Source: JANPLN01 sp041736155 (lineage in GTDB: Bacteria > Bdellovibrionota > Bdellovibrionia > Bdellovibrionales > JAGQZY01). From it: a DNA stretch of 64,000 nt. The notes beneath the pieces were generated by a model. The model ran no database searches, was not told the DNA's origin, and worked only from the letters and a program-made list of their open reading frames with translations. Each line of letters begins with the position of its first letter. The stretch's first letter is position 1. Location of the stretch: positions 1-64,000 of the forward strand of contig JBGSUL010000035.1 of assembly GCA_041736155.1 (NCBI GenBank). The letters are read 5' to 3'. Shown piece by piece: positions 8,875-17,505 of this stretch. The position numbers and the translations under genes are program-made.

Positions 8875-11800
8875 TTACTTGTTTATGTACTCGTACACCT
8901 GAGGTAAAATCCAACCATTCAACGAGAGCGCTGTCGAACTGATCAAACCAATACCTTTGGTCGAAGCATCGCAGCCATTCTGCGCAGGGATTAAACCTTC
9001 GCGCGTTTGGTAAAAGTCGAAAGCTGCATCTACGCTTTTTTCAAAGTTAATCTGCGCATCACCATCGACGTTAATATTGGGATCAATCTGGAATCCTTGA
9101 AAGTCTGGATTGCTAGCATTAAAATAGCTAGCAAGGCCCGTGACTCCACCAATACACTTTTCTAATTCTTGATTGGTTAAGCTGGAAATCGCATTTTTAA
9201 TGGTGAATCCCTCGAGAGGATCATCATATGACGTTTTATCATAGGTCACTTCTAGGGCCCAGATATACGAAGAGTCCTGACTTAAAAAACGTAATTTCGT
9301 CAGCGGCATGATTAGCTGATTCTCGTTACCACGAATAATCACCTTCCGATTCCGCAGAATATACGCATCTGACAAGTCGATGAGTTCACGTTTTGCAAGA
9401 TTGTAAAGTTTGGGAGAAAAAGTGAACATCTTATTTTGTGCCTCACCATTCTTAGGAACGGCTTTTAACAAAATCGCTACGATATCTACATTAAAACTCG
9501 TTTGTCCTTTAAGATCTTCAATGTAATCACTATCAAAACCACGAATCTGACCGTCATTGCTCAACTGGAAAGTGCGTCGCAAGAAATACGATAAATACAG
9601 GTTGGCAATACTCATGGTTGCTGAGTCCTGTAGAATAGTTCCGCCAAATCCCATGTTGGTTTTAATGGCCGTACCCATGACATCCGTAAACTCTTCAGGA
9701 TAGAGAGCGTAGTAACCCGTTTTTCCAGTATTAGGGTCAGAAAATCTGGGCTTTCCTATTCTCCACCAGCCATATTCCATGGTCGAAGAGGTGTTGGTAA
9801 AGACATCTAGCGCGGCAATTTTTAAATAGAGAAGACCCAATTGATCATAACGCCCAAAAATACGCGAATAATCATACGTCGCATTTCCACCGCGCAAACC
9901 CGTCGGTAAAATAGCATCGTCGTAATTCATCAAGGCGTGGTCTGGTCCTTTCAAGCTCAGCAATACTTTTGCCACATCTAAAGATTTTCTTGTCGCACGG
10001 CAGAGCTTTTGCACTTCCGTAAAAGCCACTCCCTTTTCATAAAGAGTGTTTTCTAAATCGCGAAAACCCTGTTCATCAAGCTCAAGGATTTCGCGACTGC
10101 CAACAACATTTTTGTAAGTTTGCAATAGTGATGCGGCATCAGAAGCTGCTTGTATCCCACGACGCGATGTCGTGCGAGCCACTCCGGGTGTGACTTCTAA
10201 GGTCAGTCGAGCAAAATCCAAATCCCAACCTTGGGGAGCTTCTTGTGGATCGACACAAGCTCTCGAAAATCGCAGAAGCGCTTTTTCATCTTTCTTAAGT
10301 CGATTAAAAACGTCCAGGTAAACTTCATTGGTCGCAATTTGATAACGAAGTTCATCGTAAAACGTACGATTCTTATTCATCAAACTATAGGTTTGAACCC
10401 AGAGTAAATAATTGGCCCAATTCGAGTTACCGCCAGTGGCCGTAGTAAAGGAATTCATGCGCGAAACAAAAGACTCCGTATACTCTTTAAAGCCCTCATT
10501 CACATTCGTGAAGGCGTCGTAACCGCGATCCCAACGCTGACAGTAGGGACTTGTTCCCACCCACGCGTCCATATCGGAACACTGAGGTAGATAGGTTGTT
10601 GTGTACTCACGCCCATCGTCGCCCGTGCGTTTTCCAGGAATTGTTCCATCTTTGTAAATTTCAAAAAACGTAAACTTTTCGTCACCGGGGATGTACGTAG
10701 CAAACTGCTGTTTGTATAAATAAGTGAGGGTGAGCTCATCCTGTGCTTGCATTTTGACTTTGTCATAAGGCAAAGCGACTTCCGTATGACCACTTTGGTA
10801 GTCCATGATACTCGAGTAGTTTTGCATGAGCTTCGCTTCTTCAGCGAGATAATTGTAAACAGAGTCTGGCACAGTTCCGCGTACAGGTAGACGATTGCCT
10901 TCGAATTGGTGACCTAATCCAACGCAATGACCCCATTCGTGGAGCATGACGTTTTTAATCATCGACTTAGCTGCCTCTTGTTTTTCAATGGAGTTCAGAC
11001 CCGCCGTTGCTTCTTGCATGGCAAAATAATGGTTTTCGAGACGATTTTCCATATCGTATGCGATACCCATTTTAGAATTAAACTCATCTGCCAAGCGCTG
11101 GTTATCTTGGGGACCCATAATGCCCGTATTAGCAAAATTCCTTTGCTCTGTTTCACCATCTGAGAAAACGGGATCCACACCAAAACGTGAAGCATTCAAA
11201 ATTTTGGCGATATGGTCTTCTTCTGTCAGAATTTCTGTTTTGAATTCTTCAAGTAAGTCCGTATTCACATAACCAGGATAAGCATCACGGAAAGTCACAA
11301 AGTCTTTTGAGGCTTGAACTTCTACGATAGATGCTACGAAAGCGTCTACGGCTTCACGCAACTCTGTTTCGCGAGCCGAAATATCTTCCTCACTATCTTG
11401 TCGATCTCTCGACGGTGGCGCTAAACGTTGTTGCAATTCTTGGATTGCACCATTGATGTGATTATCGAAGAAAGATCTGTCGGAGAGTTGCGCAAAACTG
11501 GGGTGTGACTGGATTGATTTAAACCCTGGAGACCACGCAGCCAAATTTAACTGTCCCTTAATATCAAAGTAGTAAGGATTGTGTTTTACCGAGTCCAAAC
11601 CTTGAAACAAAGATTCTGTATTGCGGATAATTGCGTCCGCCACAGATTCACTGTCACGGTTGACGATATAGTCAATCAAACCACCCCACACAATGGTACC
11701 TGCCCAGAGGATTTCACCGGTAGTTATGTCGGCATTCGCAAGACCGATACCGAGAGGAGCGCGCATAGAAAGAGCCGGGTCATCGACCCATGTGATGCTT

Positions 11801-12882
11801 GGACAACGTAGATCGTAGTCATATTTCATCTTGCGAGGAGATACGACAAACGCTTTTTGTCCGGGAGCCACAGCCTTGATATTCACCATGGCTTTGTTCA
11901 TTTCTTCGAGTACATCGACGCCAATTTGACGATAATTGCGATAATCCTCTGGGAAACTATTCAAGCACACTTCTATGGGTTTTTGTAAATCCCAGTGGGC
12001 GGCATAGTTCACCTCGTTAAATCCATTGGGTTTATTTCCAAGGATATGAAGTATGTTCATATACTGAGTTGTGCTCTGTTGATTGTATCGCGTCTTTACA
12101 AAACCAGGCGTTCCTTTGAATTCTAAAAAGTTAAAACGCATTTCGTGTTGATTGAGAGACCCAAACCAACTCGATAGCAACGTTCCGTTAAATGCTAAAA
12201 AATTCGCGTCTGGTTTGACTTCGACTTCGATTTCATAAACATCGGTCAGCATATTTCCGCCTGCGGCTTGTGCTACCGCATCAGCAAAGCTATCAGGCCC
12301 TGGAGATTTATTGCTGTAAAATCGAATTCCTTTTAAGTTGATGTCCATGATCGGACTCAACTCCCAATTTTTACGATCCATTACTTTTTTGTAAACGTTC
12401 AATTCACGCCCCTTAGAGTCCACATCTCGCTCGTAGAAGTAATGCGCGGTGATAGGTAGAGTGAAAATCAGCGGCCACAATTTGGTGTCGTTGGGATAAT
12501 CCTGATCGATTTCTCGAGCTTCGAGATTTGTGCCATCGTGACTGATCATAAATTTCATATTGCAGTGACGAGAGTCATACGGTGTCGCCGTCAATCCCAA
12601 AGCATTTTTCCAACGTCCCGCCTGTGAAACAGATGCCCAGCCACAGAGCCAGCGTTTATCGGCGATGGTGACTTCGTTCGTGGCTTGACTGATGTCGATC
12701 CCAAAGAAAACCTTGCGGATGGAAAGCGTTCCGTTCTGTACGATGGACATTGTTCGTGGGTTTTCGAGACCAGGCGAAGGATTGAGCGCCTCGGGTGTCG
12801 TATAGGTACACGAGCTAAGGAAAACCCCAAGGAGAAGAAGGTGAAAATTCAATACTACATTACGACCTACAAACTTTTGCAT
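8875..12882 (-). CDS. Giant metzincin-type zinc metalloprotease lipoprotein
   Basis: 1335 residues. The signal ends in the canonical lipobox LSSC (Cys25). Around residues 648-658 stands HEWGHCVGLGH, matching HExxHxxGxxH with three zinc His and the catalytic Glu649. About 40 residues later SSIMDY supplies the Met-turn (Met693). Together these define a metzincin. The first 600 residues and last 600 have no domain I can name; the length is several times that of a bare metzincin domain. The start has AAGGA 7 nt upstream. First gene of the operon with the two large lipoproteins and the barrel; it may process surface or prey proteins, or its own partners. Family assignment is firm; substrate is unknown. 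Confidence 0.88.
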   Translation of the reverse strand: MQKFVGRNVVLNFHLLLLGVFLSSCTYTTPEALNPSPGLENPRTMSIVQNGTLSIRKVFFGIDISQATNEVTIADKRWLCGWASVSQAGRWKNALGLTATPYDSRHCNMKFMISHDGTNLEAREIDQDYPNDTKLWPLIFTLPITAHYFYERDVDSKGRELNVYKKVMDRKNWELSPIMDINLKGIRFYSNKSPGPDSFADAVAQAAGGNMLTDVYEIEVEVKPDANFLAFNGTLLSSWFGSLNQHEMRFNFLEFKGTPGFVKTRYNQQSTTQYMNILHILGNKPNGFNEVNYAAHWDLQKPIEVCLNSFPEDYRNYRQIGVDVLEEMNKAMVNIKAVAPGQKAFVVSPRKMKYDYDLRCPSITWVDDPALSMRAPLGIGLANADITTGEILWAGTIVWGGLIDYIVNRDSESVADAIIRNTESLFQGLDSVKHNPYYFDIKGQLNLAAWSPGFKSIQSHPSFAQLSDRSFFDNHINGAIQELQQRLAPPSRDRQDSEEDISARETELREAVDAFVASIVEVQASKDFVTFRDAYPGYVNTDLLEEFKTEILTEEDHIAKILNASRFGVDPVFSDGETEQRNFANTGIMGPQDNQRLADEFNSKMGIAYDMENRLENHYFAMQEATAGLNSIEKQEAAKSMIKNVMLHEWGHCVGLGHQFEGNRLPVRGTVPDSVYNYLAEEAKLMQNYSSIMDYQSGHTEVALPYDKVKMQAQDELTLTYLYKQQFATYIPGDEKFTFFEIYKDGTIPGKRTGDDGREYTTTYLPQCSDMDAWVGTSPYCQRWDRGYDAFTNVNEGFKEYTESFVSRMNSFTTATGGNSNWANYLLWVQTYSLMNKNRTFYDELRYQIATNEVYLDVFNRLKKDEKALLRFSRACVDPQEAPQGWDLDFARLTLEVTPGVARTTSRRGIQAASDAASLLQTYKNVVGSREILELDEQGFRDLENTLYEKGVAFTEVQKLCRATRKSLDVAKVLLSLKGPDHALMNYDDAILPTGLRGGNATYDYSRIFGRYDQLGLLYLKIAALDVFTNTSSTMEYGWWRIGKPRFSDPNTGKTGYYALYPEEFTDVMGTAIKTNMGFGGTILQDSATMSIANLYLSYFLRRTFQLSNDGQIRGFDSDYIEDLKGQTSFNVDIVAILLKAVPKNGEAQNKMFTFSPKLYNLAKRELIDLSDAYILRNRKVIIRGNENQLIMPLTKLRFLSQDSSYIWALEVTYDKTSYDDPLEGFTIKNAISSLTNQELEKCIGGVTGLASYFNASNPDFQGFQIDPNINVDGDAQINFEKSVDAAFDFYQTREGLIPAQNGCDASTKGIGLISSTALSLNGWILPQVYEYINK

Positions 12883-13237
12883 TCTTGATCCTTTGCGTTT
12901 GTTCTTGTCTTAAAACTTATTGAATTATCCGTAAGGTAGGACATTTGACTTGTGACTTTTGCCGAAGTTCCCAAGCTTCTAAAACACCCAATTCTTTAAA
13001 AAACCCATAACCCCAATTTTGTTCCAGGCTTCTTAAAAAACACCCTATGACAACCCAACCTAGGTGCTAATATATAAGGCATTTTGCAAATTTTATTAAG
13101 ACGTGATTTGAATTGATGAAATGATTATACGGTTGGTGCCTTTGTATTCACTCACCTTGCGTTATAAAAATAAAAAAACGGCTCTATTCAAGAGCCGATC
13201 TTGTTGAGAATAAAATCTGATTAGCTTAATGATTTCG
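12883..13237. other. Intergenic region: leader of the metzincin operon with two direct repeats
   Basis: This 355-nt gap holds no ORF I would support. Two imperfect direct copies of about 25 nt begin with GTTCC at 12967 and 13021 (54 nt apart, about five helical turns) and share GCTTCT, an A-run and ACACCC. On the minus strand a -10-like GATAAT is present at 12926-12931 region, downstream of both copies relative to transcription of the metzincin gene. The repeats could bind an activator. The other end holds the terminator of the 13238 gene. Confidence 0.45.
13172..13197 (-). terminator. Rho-independent terminator after 13238-13708
   Basis: On the minus strand a perfect 7-bp stem CGGCTCT/AGAGCCG with a 5-nt loop is followed at once by seven T (A-run 13172-13178 on the plus strand). 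It lies about 40 nt past the stop codon of the small secreted protein. Confidence 0.85.
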
Positions 13238-13708
13238 CTATCTTGACATCTTATAGAAGACATCCTGATAAGCCACTTCACCTGTCTCGCTATGATCGTA
13301 GACTGTAATGCCTAAATATTGTTCACCTATCTCGATGGCATCTTTTGGCTTCTGAATACCAATGATCTCCACCACTTTTTGGTTCATTCCCTGCTCATCA
13401 TTCATAACAAAGAAGAGTTTTCGCGAGAAACTCGAACAAAGAATATCAATGTCTTTGCCCGTGGGCTTACCATTAAAAGGGCTGATCTCGGTGATGGTAA
13501 CCAGGTACGGACACGCTAAGTCATAGGTGGTTAGCTGCAACTTGATTTCAAAAGCTCTTTGCGGACTGTTGAGATTTTTGCTCACCCACAATCCCTGGAG
13601 GTCTTTGATAAATACCTCTCTCTGAATGACTTCTGGCCACGGAACTTCTGGTCCGGCAAAAATCATTGGCGCGGTCATGAACATGAATATGAATACGAAC
13701 GTTTTCAT
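13238..13708 (-). CDS. Small secreted protein, unknown
   Basis: 156 residues with a clear signal peptide (TFVFIFMFMTAPMIFA, cleavage before GPEVPW). The mature part of about 137 residues looks like a mixed beta domain, with phrases such as AFEIKLQLTTYDLACPYLVTI. It has two Cys and no known motif. Its ATG overlaps the stop of the upstream regulator by 4 nt (13705-13708, ATGA), so the two are coupled and the protein may be the input or output of that regulator. A strong terminator follows. Confidence 0.8.
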   Translation of the reverse strand: MKTFVFIFMFMTAPMIFAGPEVPWPEVIQREVFIKDLQGLWVSKNLNSPQRAFEIKLQLTTYDLACPYLVTITEISPFNGKPTGKDIDILCSSFSRKLFFVMNDEQGMNQKVVEIIGIQKPKDAIEIGEQYLGITVYDHSETGEVAYQDVFYKMSR

Positions 13709-14823
13709 TGCTGCTCCCTGGTTTGCTCTTCGACGACGACACTCGACTCTTTATTAAAATAATAACCGTTTTTAGATCTGAAAATATATTTGGGTTTTTC
13801 GATATCTGGCTCGATCAATTGACGTAAACGTTTGATCGTCACATAGATTTTATTGTCATGAACTTCTGGGTTGTAAGTTTGTTTCCAGATTTGTTTTACC
13901 AACTGTTCTTTACTAAAAGATTGGCCAGGATTGGTCAAAAATAACTTGAGCAAATCAATAAGAATAAACTGATTATTAAAATCAATCCGCCCTTTGCCTT
14001 TTTCAAAAACAGAATGGTCAGAACTATTAAAAATAATATCGTAGCGATGCTCTTGCGAACTCCCGATCGATTCGGCCAACACTTCGACAAAACTGTAAAG
14101 TCGGCGCAGATTCTTTTTATCAATCGATTGTTGTACAAGCTTGATATATTTTCGCGCTTCTTCCAGCTGTCCGGCCTCTTTGTAAGTTAACGCCATTCCA
14201 TAGAGGAGTGATTGCGAAATGTGAAAGTTTTTTTGTTCTTTGAGTGTGGCGTACCCTTGCCAAAGAATATCAATGGCCTCTTCAAATTTGCGTAATTTAC
14301 GCATGATGTGGGCCTTTAAAAGATGCATCGACACACGTACTTCGGGCATGGGCATGACATTCATGAAGACCTGAAGATTGTAGATTTCTTTGAGCGCATC
14401 TTCGAGACGGTCTTGCGAGTAATAAGAAACAGCCAAGCCAAAGATCGCAAAACACACAGTCTCTTTGTTGTCTTGCGCGAGAGAATGTGTGAGCGCTTTT
14501 TGGCAATATTCAATGGCGCGGTCGTGTTCGTTTTTATAAGACGAACAGAGTGCGAGGACGTAGTAGGTCTTGCCATTGACGGGCACACCCTCTTTGCTCA
14601 CGCGTTCTAAAAGTAAATTTTTATAGAATTCAATTTTATCAAATTCGAGGAGTTCAGCATAACAACGGAACAGTAAATGAACGACTTCTAAAAATTGCTC
14701 ATCATGCTCTTGAGAAAGTAATTCGGCAGCAGCGGGCACAAGCAAGTCCACGGCTTTTAATACATCACCGCGTTCATAATACAGACGACCAATCTCTAAA
14801 GGTGCGATTGATTTCGACTCCAT
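13705..14823 (-). CDS. TPR protein with C-terminal OmpR-type winged-helix DNA-binding domain
   Basis: 372 residues from the ATG at 14823, which has GAGGGGG 3 nt upstream; a TTG 12 nt earlier is a possible alternative. Residues about 1-250 are helical repeats of TPR type (for example ARKYIKLVQQSIDK, AIEYCQKAL). The last 100 residues form an OmpR/PhoB-like winged helix: LLKLFLTNPGQSFSKEQL, then DNKIYVTIKRLRQLIEPD as the recognition region, then RSKNGYYFN as the wing. There is no receiver domain, so it resembles one-component SARP/TPR regulators. It is coupled to a secreted protein by an ATGA overlap. No transmembrane segment was seen. Target unknown. Confidence 0.85.
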   Translation of the reverse strand: MESKSIAPLEIGRLYYERGDVLKAVDLLVPAAAELLSQEHDEQFLEVVHLLFRCYAELLEFDKIEFYKNLLLERVSKEGVPVNGKTYYVLALCSSYKNEHDRAIEYCQKALTHSLAQDNKETVCFAIFGLAVSYYSQDRLEDALKEIYNLQVFMNVMPMPEVRVSMHLLKAHIMRKLRKFEEAIDILWQGYATLKEQKNFHISQSLLYGMALTYKEAGQLEEARKYIKLVQQSIDKKNLRRLYSFVEVLAESIGSSQEHRYDIIFNSSDHSVFEKGKGRIDFNNQFILIDLLKLFLTNPGQSFSKEQLVKQIWKQTYNPEVHDNKIYVTIKRLRQLIEPDIEKPKYIFRSKNGYYFNKESSVVVEEQTREQQ

Positions 14824-14954
14824 TTTCCCCCTCAAGCAAACTCAATTTTGCCTTCCCAAAGCCGCGTTTGGAGGGAACAGTTTATCGCGAGATTTTGGAT
14901 TTACAAGGGGGTTGCTGGGAGAATTTTAAATTTTTTTCAAAGTTCGACGCACCA

Positions 14955-14978
14955 TCTCCCCGCCCAGGCAGGCGGAGA
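14955..14978 (-). terminator. Possible lon terminator hairpin (no T-run)
   Basis: A GC-rich inverted repeat (TCTCC..GCC with GGCGGAGA, loop CAGGCA) begins 13 nt past the lon stop codon. The stem has a two-base bulge and no U-tract follows, so it may act only as an mRNA 3' end stabiliser. Confidence 0.35.
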
Positions 14979-14990
14979 GCGGCTTTGCGG

Positions 14991-17450
14991 TTAATGATAC
15001 GAATGGCCCGTGTATTGAGCTTTAAGCCCTAAATTCGTATCGCGAGTGGACTTAAACAAGTCTTTCGCGTTACGGATATCCAGAGCGTGCACCAACACCT
15101 GATCCACGTGATCCACCAGAACGATTTTAAGATCTTTTACAACTTCCTCAGGAATATCGCGGAGATCCTTTTCGTTCTCTTTCGGTAGGATGACAGTACG
15201 GATTCCTCCTCGGTAAGCGGAAAGGATCTTTTCTTTGACCCCGCCGATCCCAAGAACGCGCCCACGGAGAGTGATCTCTCCCGTCATCGCCACCGTACGC
15301 AGAACTGGTGTCTTCGTCACGGCGGACACAATGCTCGTCGTGATGGCACAACCGGCAGATGGACCATCTTTCGGGATGGCACCTTCTGGAACGTGAATGT
15401 GGACGTCGATATTGAAGAAGAACTCTTTATCCAAACCAAACAATGGGCCGCGAGAACGCACATAGCTCATCGCTGCGGAACAAGATTCCTTCATTACATC
15501 ACCCAATTGGCCAGTAACGGTAAATTTGCCTTTACCAGGAACCACCGTCACCTCTATAGGCAGAAGATCTCCACCCACTTCGGTATAGGCCATCCCATTT
15601 GTCAGGCCGATTTCATTGGCTTCTTCAATTTTACCATGTCGGTACTTATGAGGTCCCAACATGTCGGTGAGTTTCTTCGCCGTAATAGTGTAAGTCTTTT
15701 TGATGCCCGCTTTGCTGACTTGTGAGCGTGTCGGTTTTTTTGCATTGCTCTTCATGTGGCGCTCAATCTCTTCTTCGCGCACAATTTCTTTGGCAATCTT
15801 ACGACACACATTTGCTAATTGTCTTTCCAAGTTTCTCACACCCGCTTCGCGTGTGTAGTACTGGATGATGTCTTTGATCACACCATCAGCCAGTTGAATT
15901 TTGTAATCGGACAAACCGTGCTGCTGTAATTGCTTCGGAAGTAAGTACTTCTTCGCAATATGCAATTTTTCGCTGTCGATGTAGCCTTCGATGGAAATAA
16001 CTTCCATGCGATCTAACAACGGACGCGGAATCGAGTGCAGTGAGTTTGCCGTAGTAAAAAACATCACTTTGGAAAGATCATATTCCACTTCCAAATAGTG
16101 ATCTTGGAAGGTGGCATTTTGCTCAGGATCAAGAACCTCAAGCATGGCTGCCGACGGATCCCCTCTGAAGTCGTTGCTCATCTTATCGATTTCATCGAGA
16201 AGAATCAGCGGGTTGCCGAACTCCACTTTGCGAAGGGATTGAATAATTTTGCCAGGCATCGCTCCTACGTAAGTCTTACGGTGACCACGAATCTCGGCTT
16301 CATCACGCACGCCCCCGAGGGAAATACGCGTAAAGCTGCGGTTCAAGGATTTTGCCACAGACTTCGCCAGTGATGTTTTACCAACCCCTGGAGGTCCGAC
16401 GAGGCACAAGATAGGCCCCTTGACCTCACTGCTGAGACAATGCACGGCAATGTGTTCGAGGATGCGTTCTTTGACTTTTTCCAATCCCCAATGATCTTCA
16501 TTAAGAATGTTTTCAGCAAATTCCAGGTCTTTTTTCTCTTCCGAATAATTAAACCATGGCAAAGTGAGGAGCCAGTCGATGTAGTTGCGCACAACGGCCG
16601 CTTCGGCACTCATCGGCGACATCATCTTTAATTTTTTCAACTCTTTGAAGACCTTTTCTTTGGCCTCTTTGCTCATCTTCTTCTCGCGAGCTTTTTCTTC
16701 CAGTTCCATCAACTCAGCTTGGTAATCATCTTTTTCACCCAGCTCTTTTTGAATCGCCTGCATTTGCTCGTTGAGATAGTATTCTTTTTGCGACTTCTCC
16801 ATCTGCTTTTTCACGCGACCGCGGATCTTCTTCTCGACTTCGAGAATTTCGATTTCGCTGGTCATCATGTTCAGTAGCTCTTCGAGACGTGTTGACGTAT
16901 TAATTTGCTCTAAAAGTTTTTGTTTATCCTCGAGCTTTAGGTTGAGCTGAGCGACAATAATATCCGCTAGTTCACCCGCTGTTTCAATACTCGAAACGCG
17001 CATCAGGATTTCTGGTGGGATGCGTTTGTTGAGTTTTACATACTTCTCAAACGTCATTTTAACCGAGCGTATGAGAGCCTTGAGCTCCACTTCGTCGCCA
17101 AGATCTTCGTCAAAGACTTTGACTTTGACCTTAAAAAATTTGTCGTTGTCGGTGAAGCTTTCGATTTTTACGCGCTTTTTGCCCTCGATGAGCACTTTCA
17201 CCGTGCCATCTGGTAAACGCAAAAGCTGTATGATCGTCCCCAACGTACCAATTTGGTAAACTTCATCGGGATTAGGATTGTTGGTCTTCGCATCTTTCTG
17301 CGCAGCTAAAACAATGTCCACTTGTTTGGACATGGCCTCTTCGAGAGCATTAATGCTCTTTTCGCGGCCCACAAACAACGGCATCATCATGTGCGGGAAA
17401 ATAATCAGATCTCTCAGCGGCAGTAACGGTAATTCAAGCATTTCAGCCAT
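14991..17450 (-). CDS. lon: ATP-dependent protease Lon
   Basis: 819 residues, the usual length for LonA. The N-terminal substrate-binding domain (LPLLPLRDLIIFPHMMMPLFVG) is followed by a coiled coil, the AAA+ module with Walker A GPPGVGKT and Walker B LILLDEID, and the Ser/Lys protease domain with Ser698 in PKDGPSAG and Lys741 in GGVKEK. It degrades unfolded and regulatory proteins in the cytosol. ATG at 17450 is directly against GGGGAAGG; an in-frame ATG at 17441 has a better spaced AAGGA and may be the real start. It lies 55 nt downstream of clpX and probably shares its transcript. Confidence 0.97.
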   Translation of the reverse strand: MAEMLELPLLPLRDLIIFPHMMMPLFVGREKSINALEEAMSKQVDIVLAAQKDAKTNNPNPDEVYQIGTLGTIIQLLRLPDGTVKVLIEGKKRVKIESFTDNDKFFKVKVKVFDEDLGDEVELKALIRSVKMTFEKYVKLNKRIPPEILMRVSSIETAGELADIIVAQLNLKLEDKQKLLEQINTSTRLEELLNMMTSEIEILEVEKKIRGRVKKQMEKSQKEYYLNEQMQAIQKELGEKDDYQAELMELEEKAREKKMSKEAKEKVFKELKKLKMMSPMSAEAAVVRNYIDWLLTLPWFNYSEEKKDLEFAENILNEDHWGLEKVKERILEHIAVHCLSSEVKGPILCLVGPPGVGKTSLAKSVAKSLNRSFTRISLGGVRDEAEIRGHRKTYVGAMPGKIIQSLRKVEFGNPLILLDEIDKMSNDFRGDPSAAMLEVLDPEQNATFQDHYLEVEYDLSKVMFFTTANSLHSIPRPLLDRMEVISIEGYIDSEKLHIAKKYLLPKQLQQHGLSDYKIQLADGVIKDIIQYYTREAGVRNLERQLANVCRKIAKEIVREEEIERHMKSNAKKPTRSQVSKAGIKKTYTITAKKLTDMLGPHKYRHGKIEEANEIGLTNGMAYTEVGGDLLPIEVTVVPGKGKFTVTGQLGDVMKESCSAAMSYVRSRGPLFGLDKEFFFNIDVHIHVPEGAIPKDGPSAGCAITTSIVSAVTKTPVLRTVAMTGEITLRGRVLGIGGVKEKILSAYRGGIRTVILPKENEKDLRDIPEEVVKDLKIVLVDHVDQVLVHALDIRNAKDLFKSTRDTNLGLKAQYTGHSYH

Positions 17451-17505
17451 CCTTCCCCCTTGTTGTTAAGACAATTTGGAGGAAGATTTCGGTTAGCTTA
17501 AAATC

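Noticed and set aside
13172..13178. A-run as part of a plus-strand promoter
   Set aside because: It directly follows a perfect hairpin on the minus strand and is better explained as the U-tract of a terminator.
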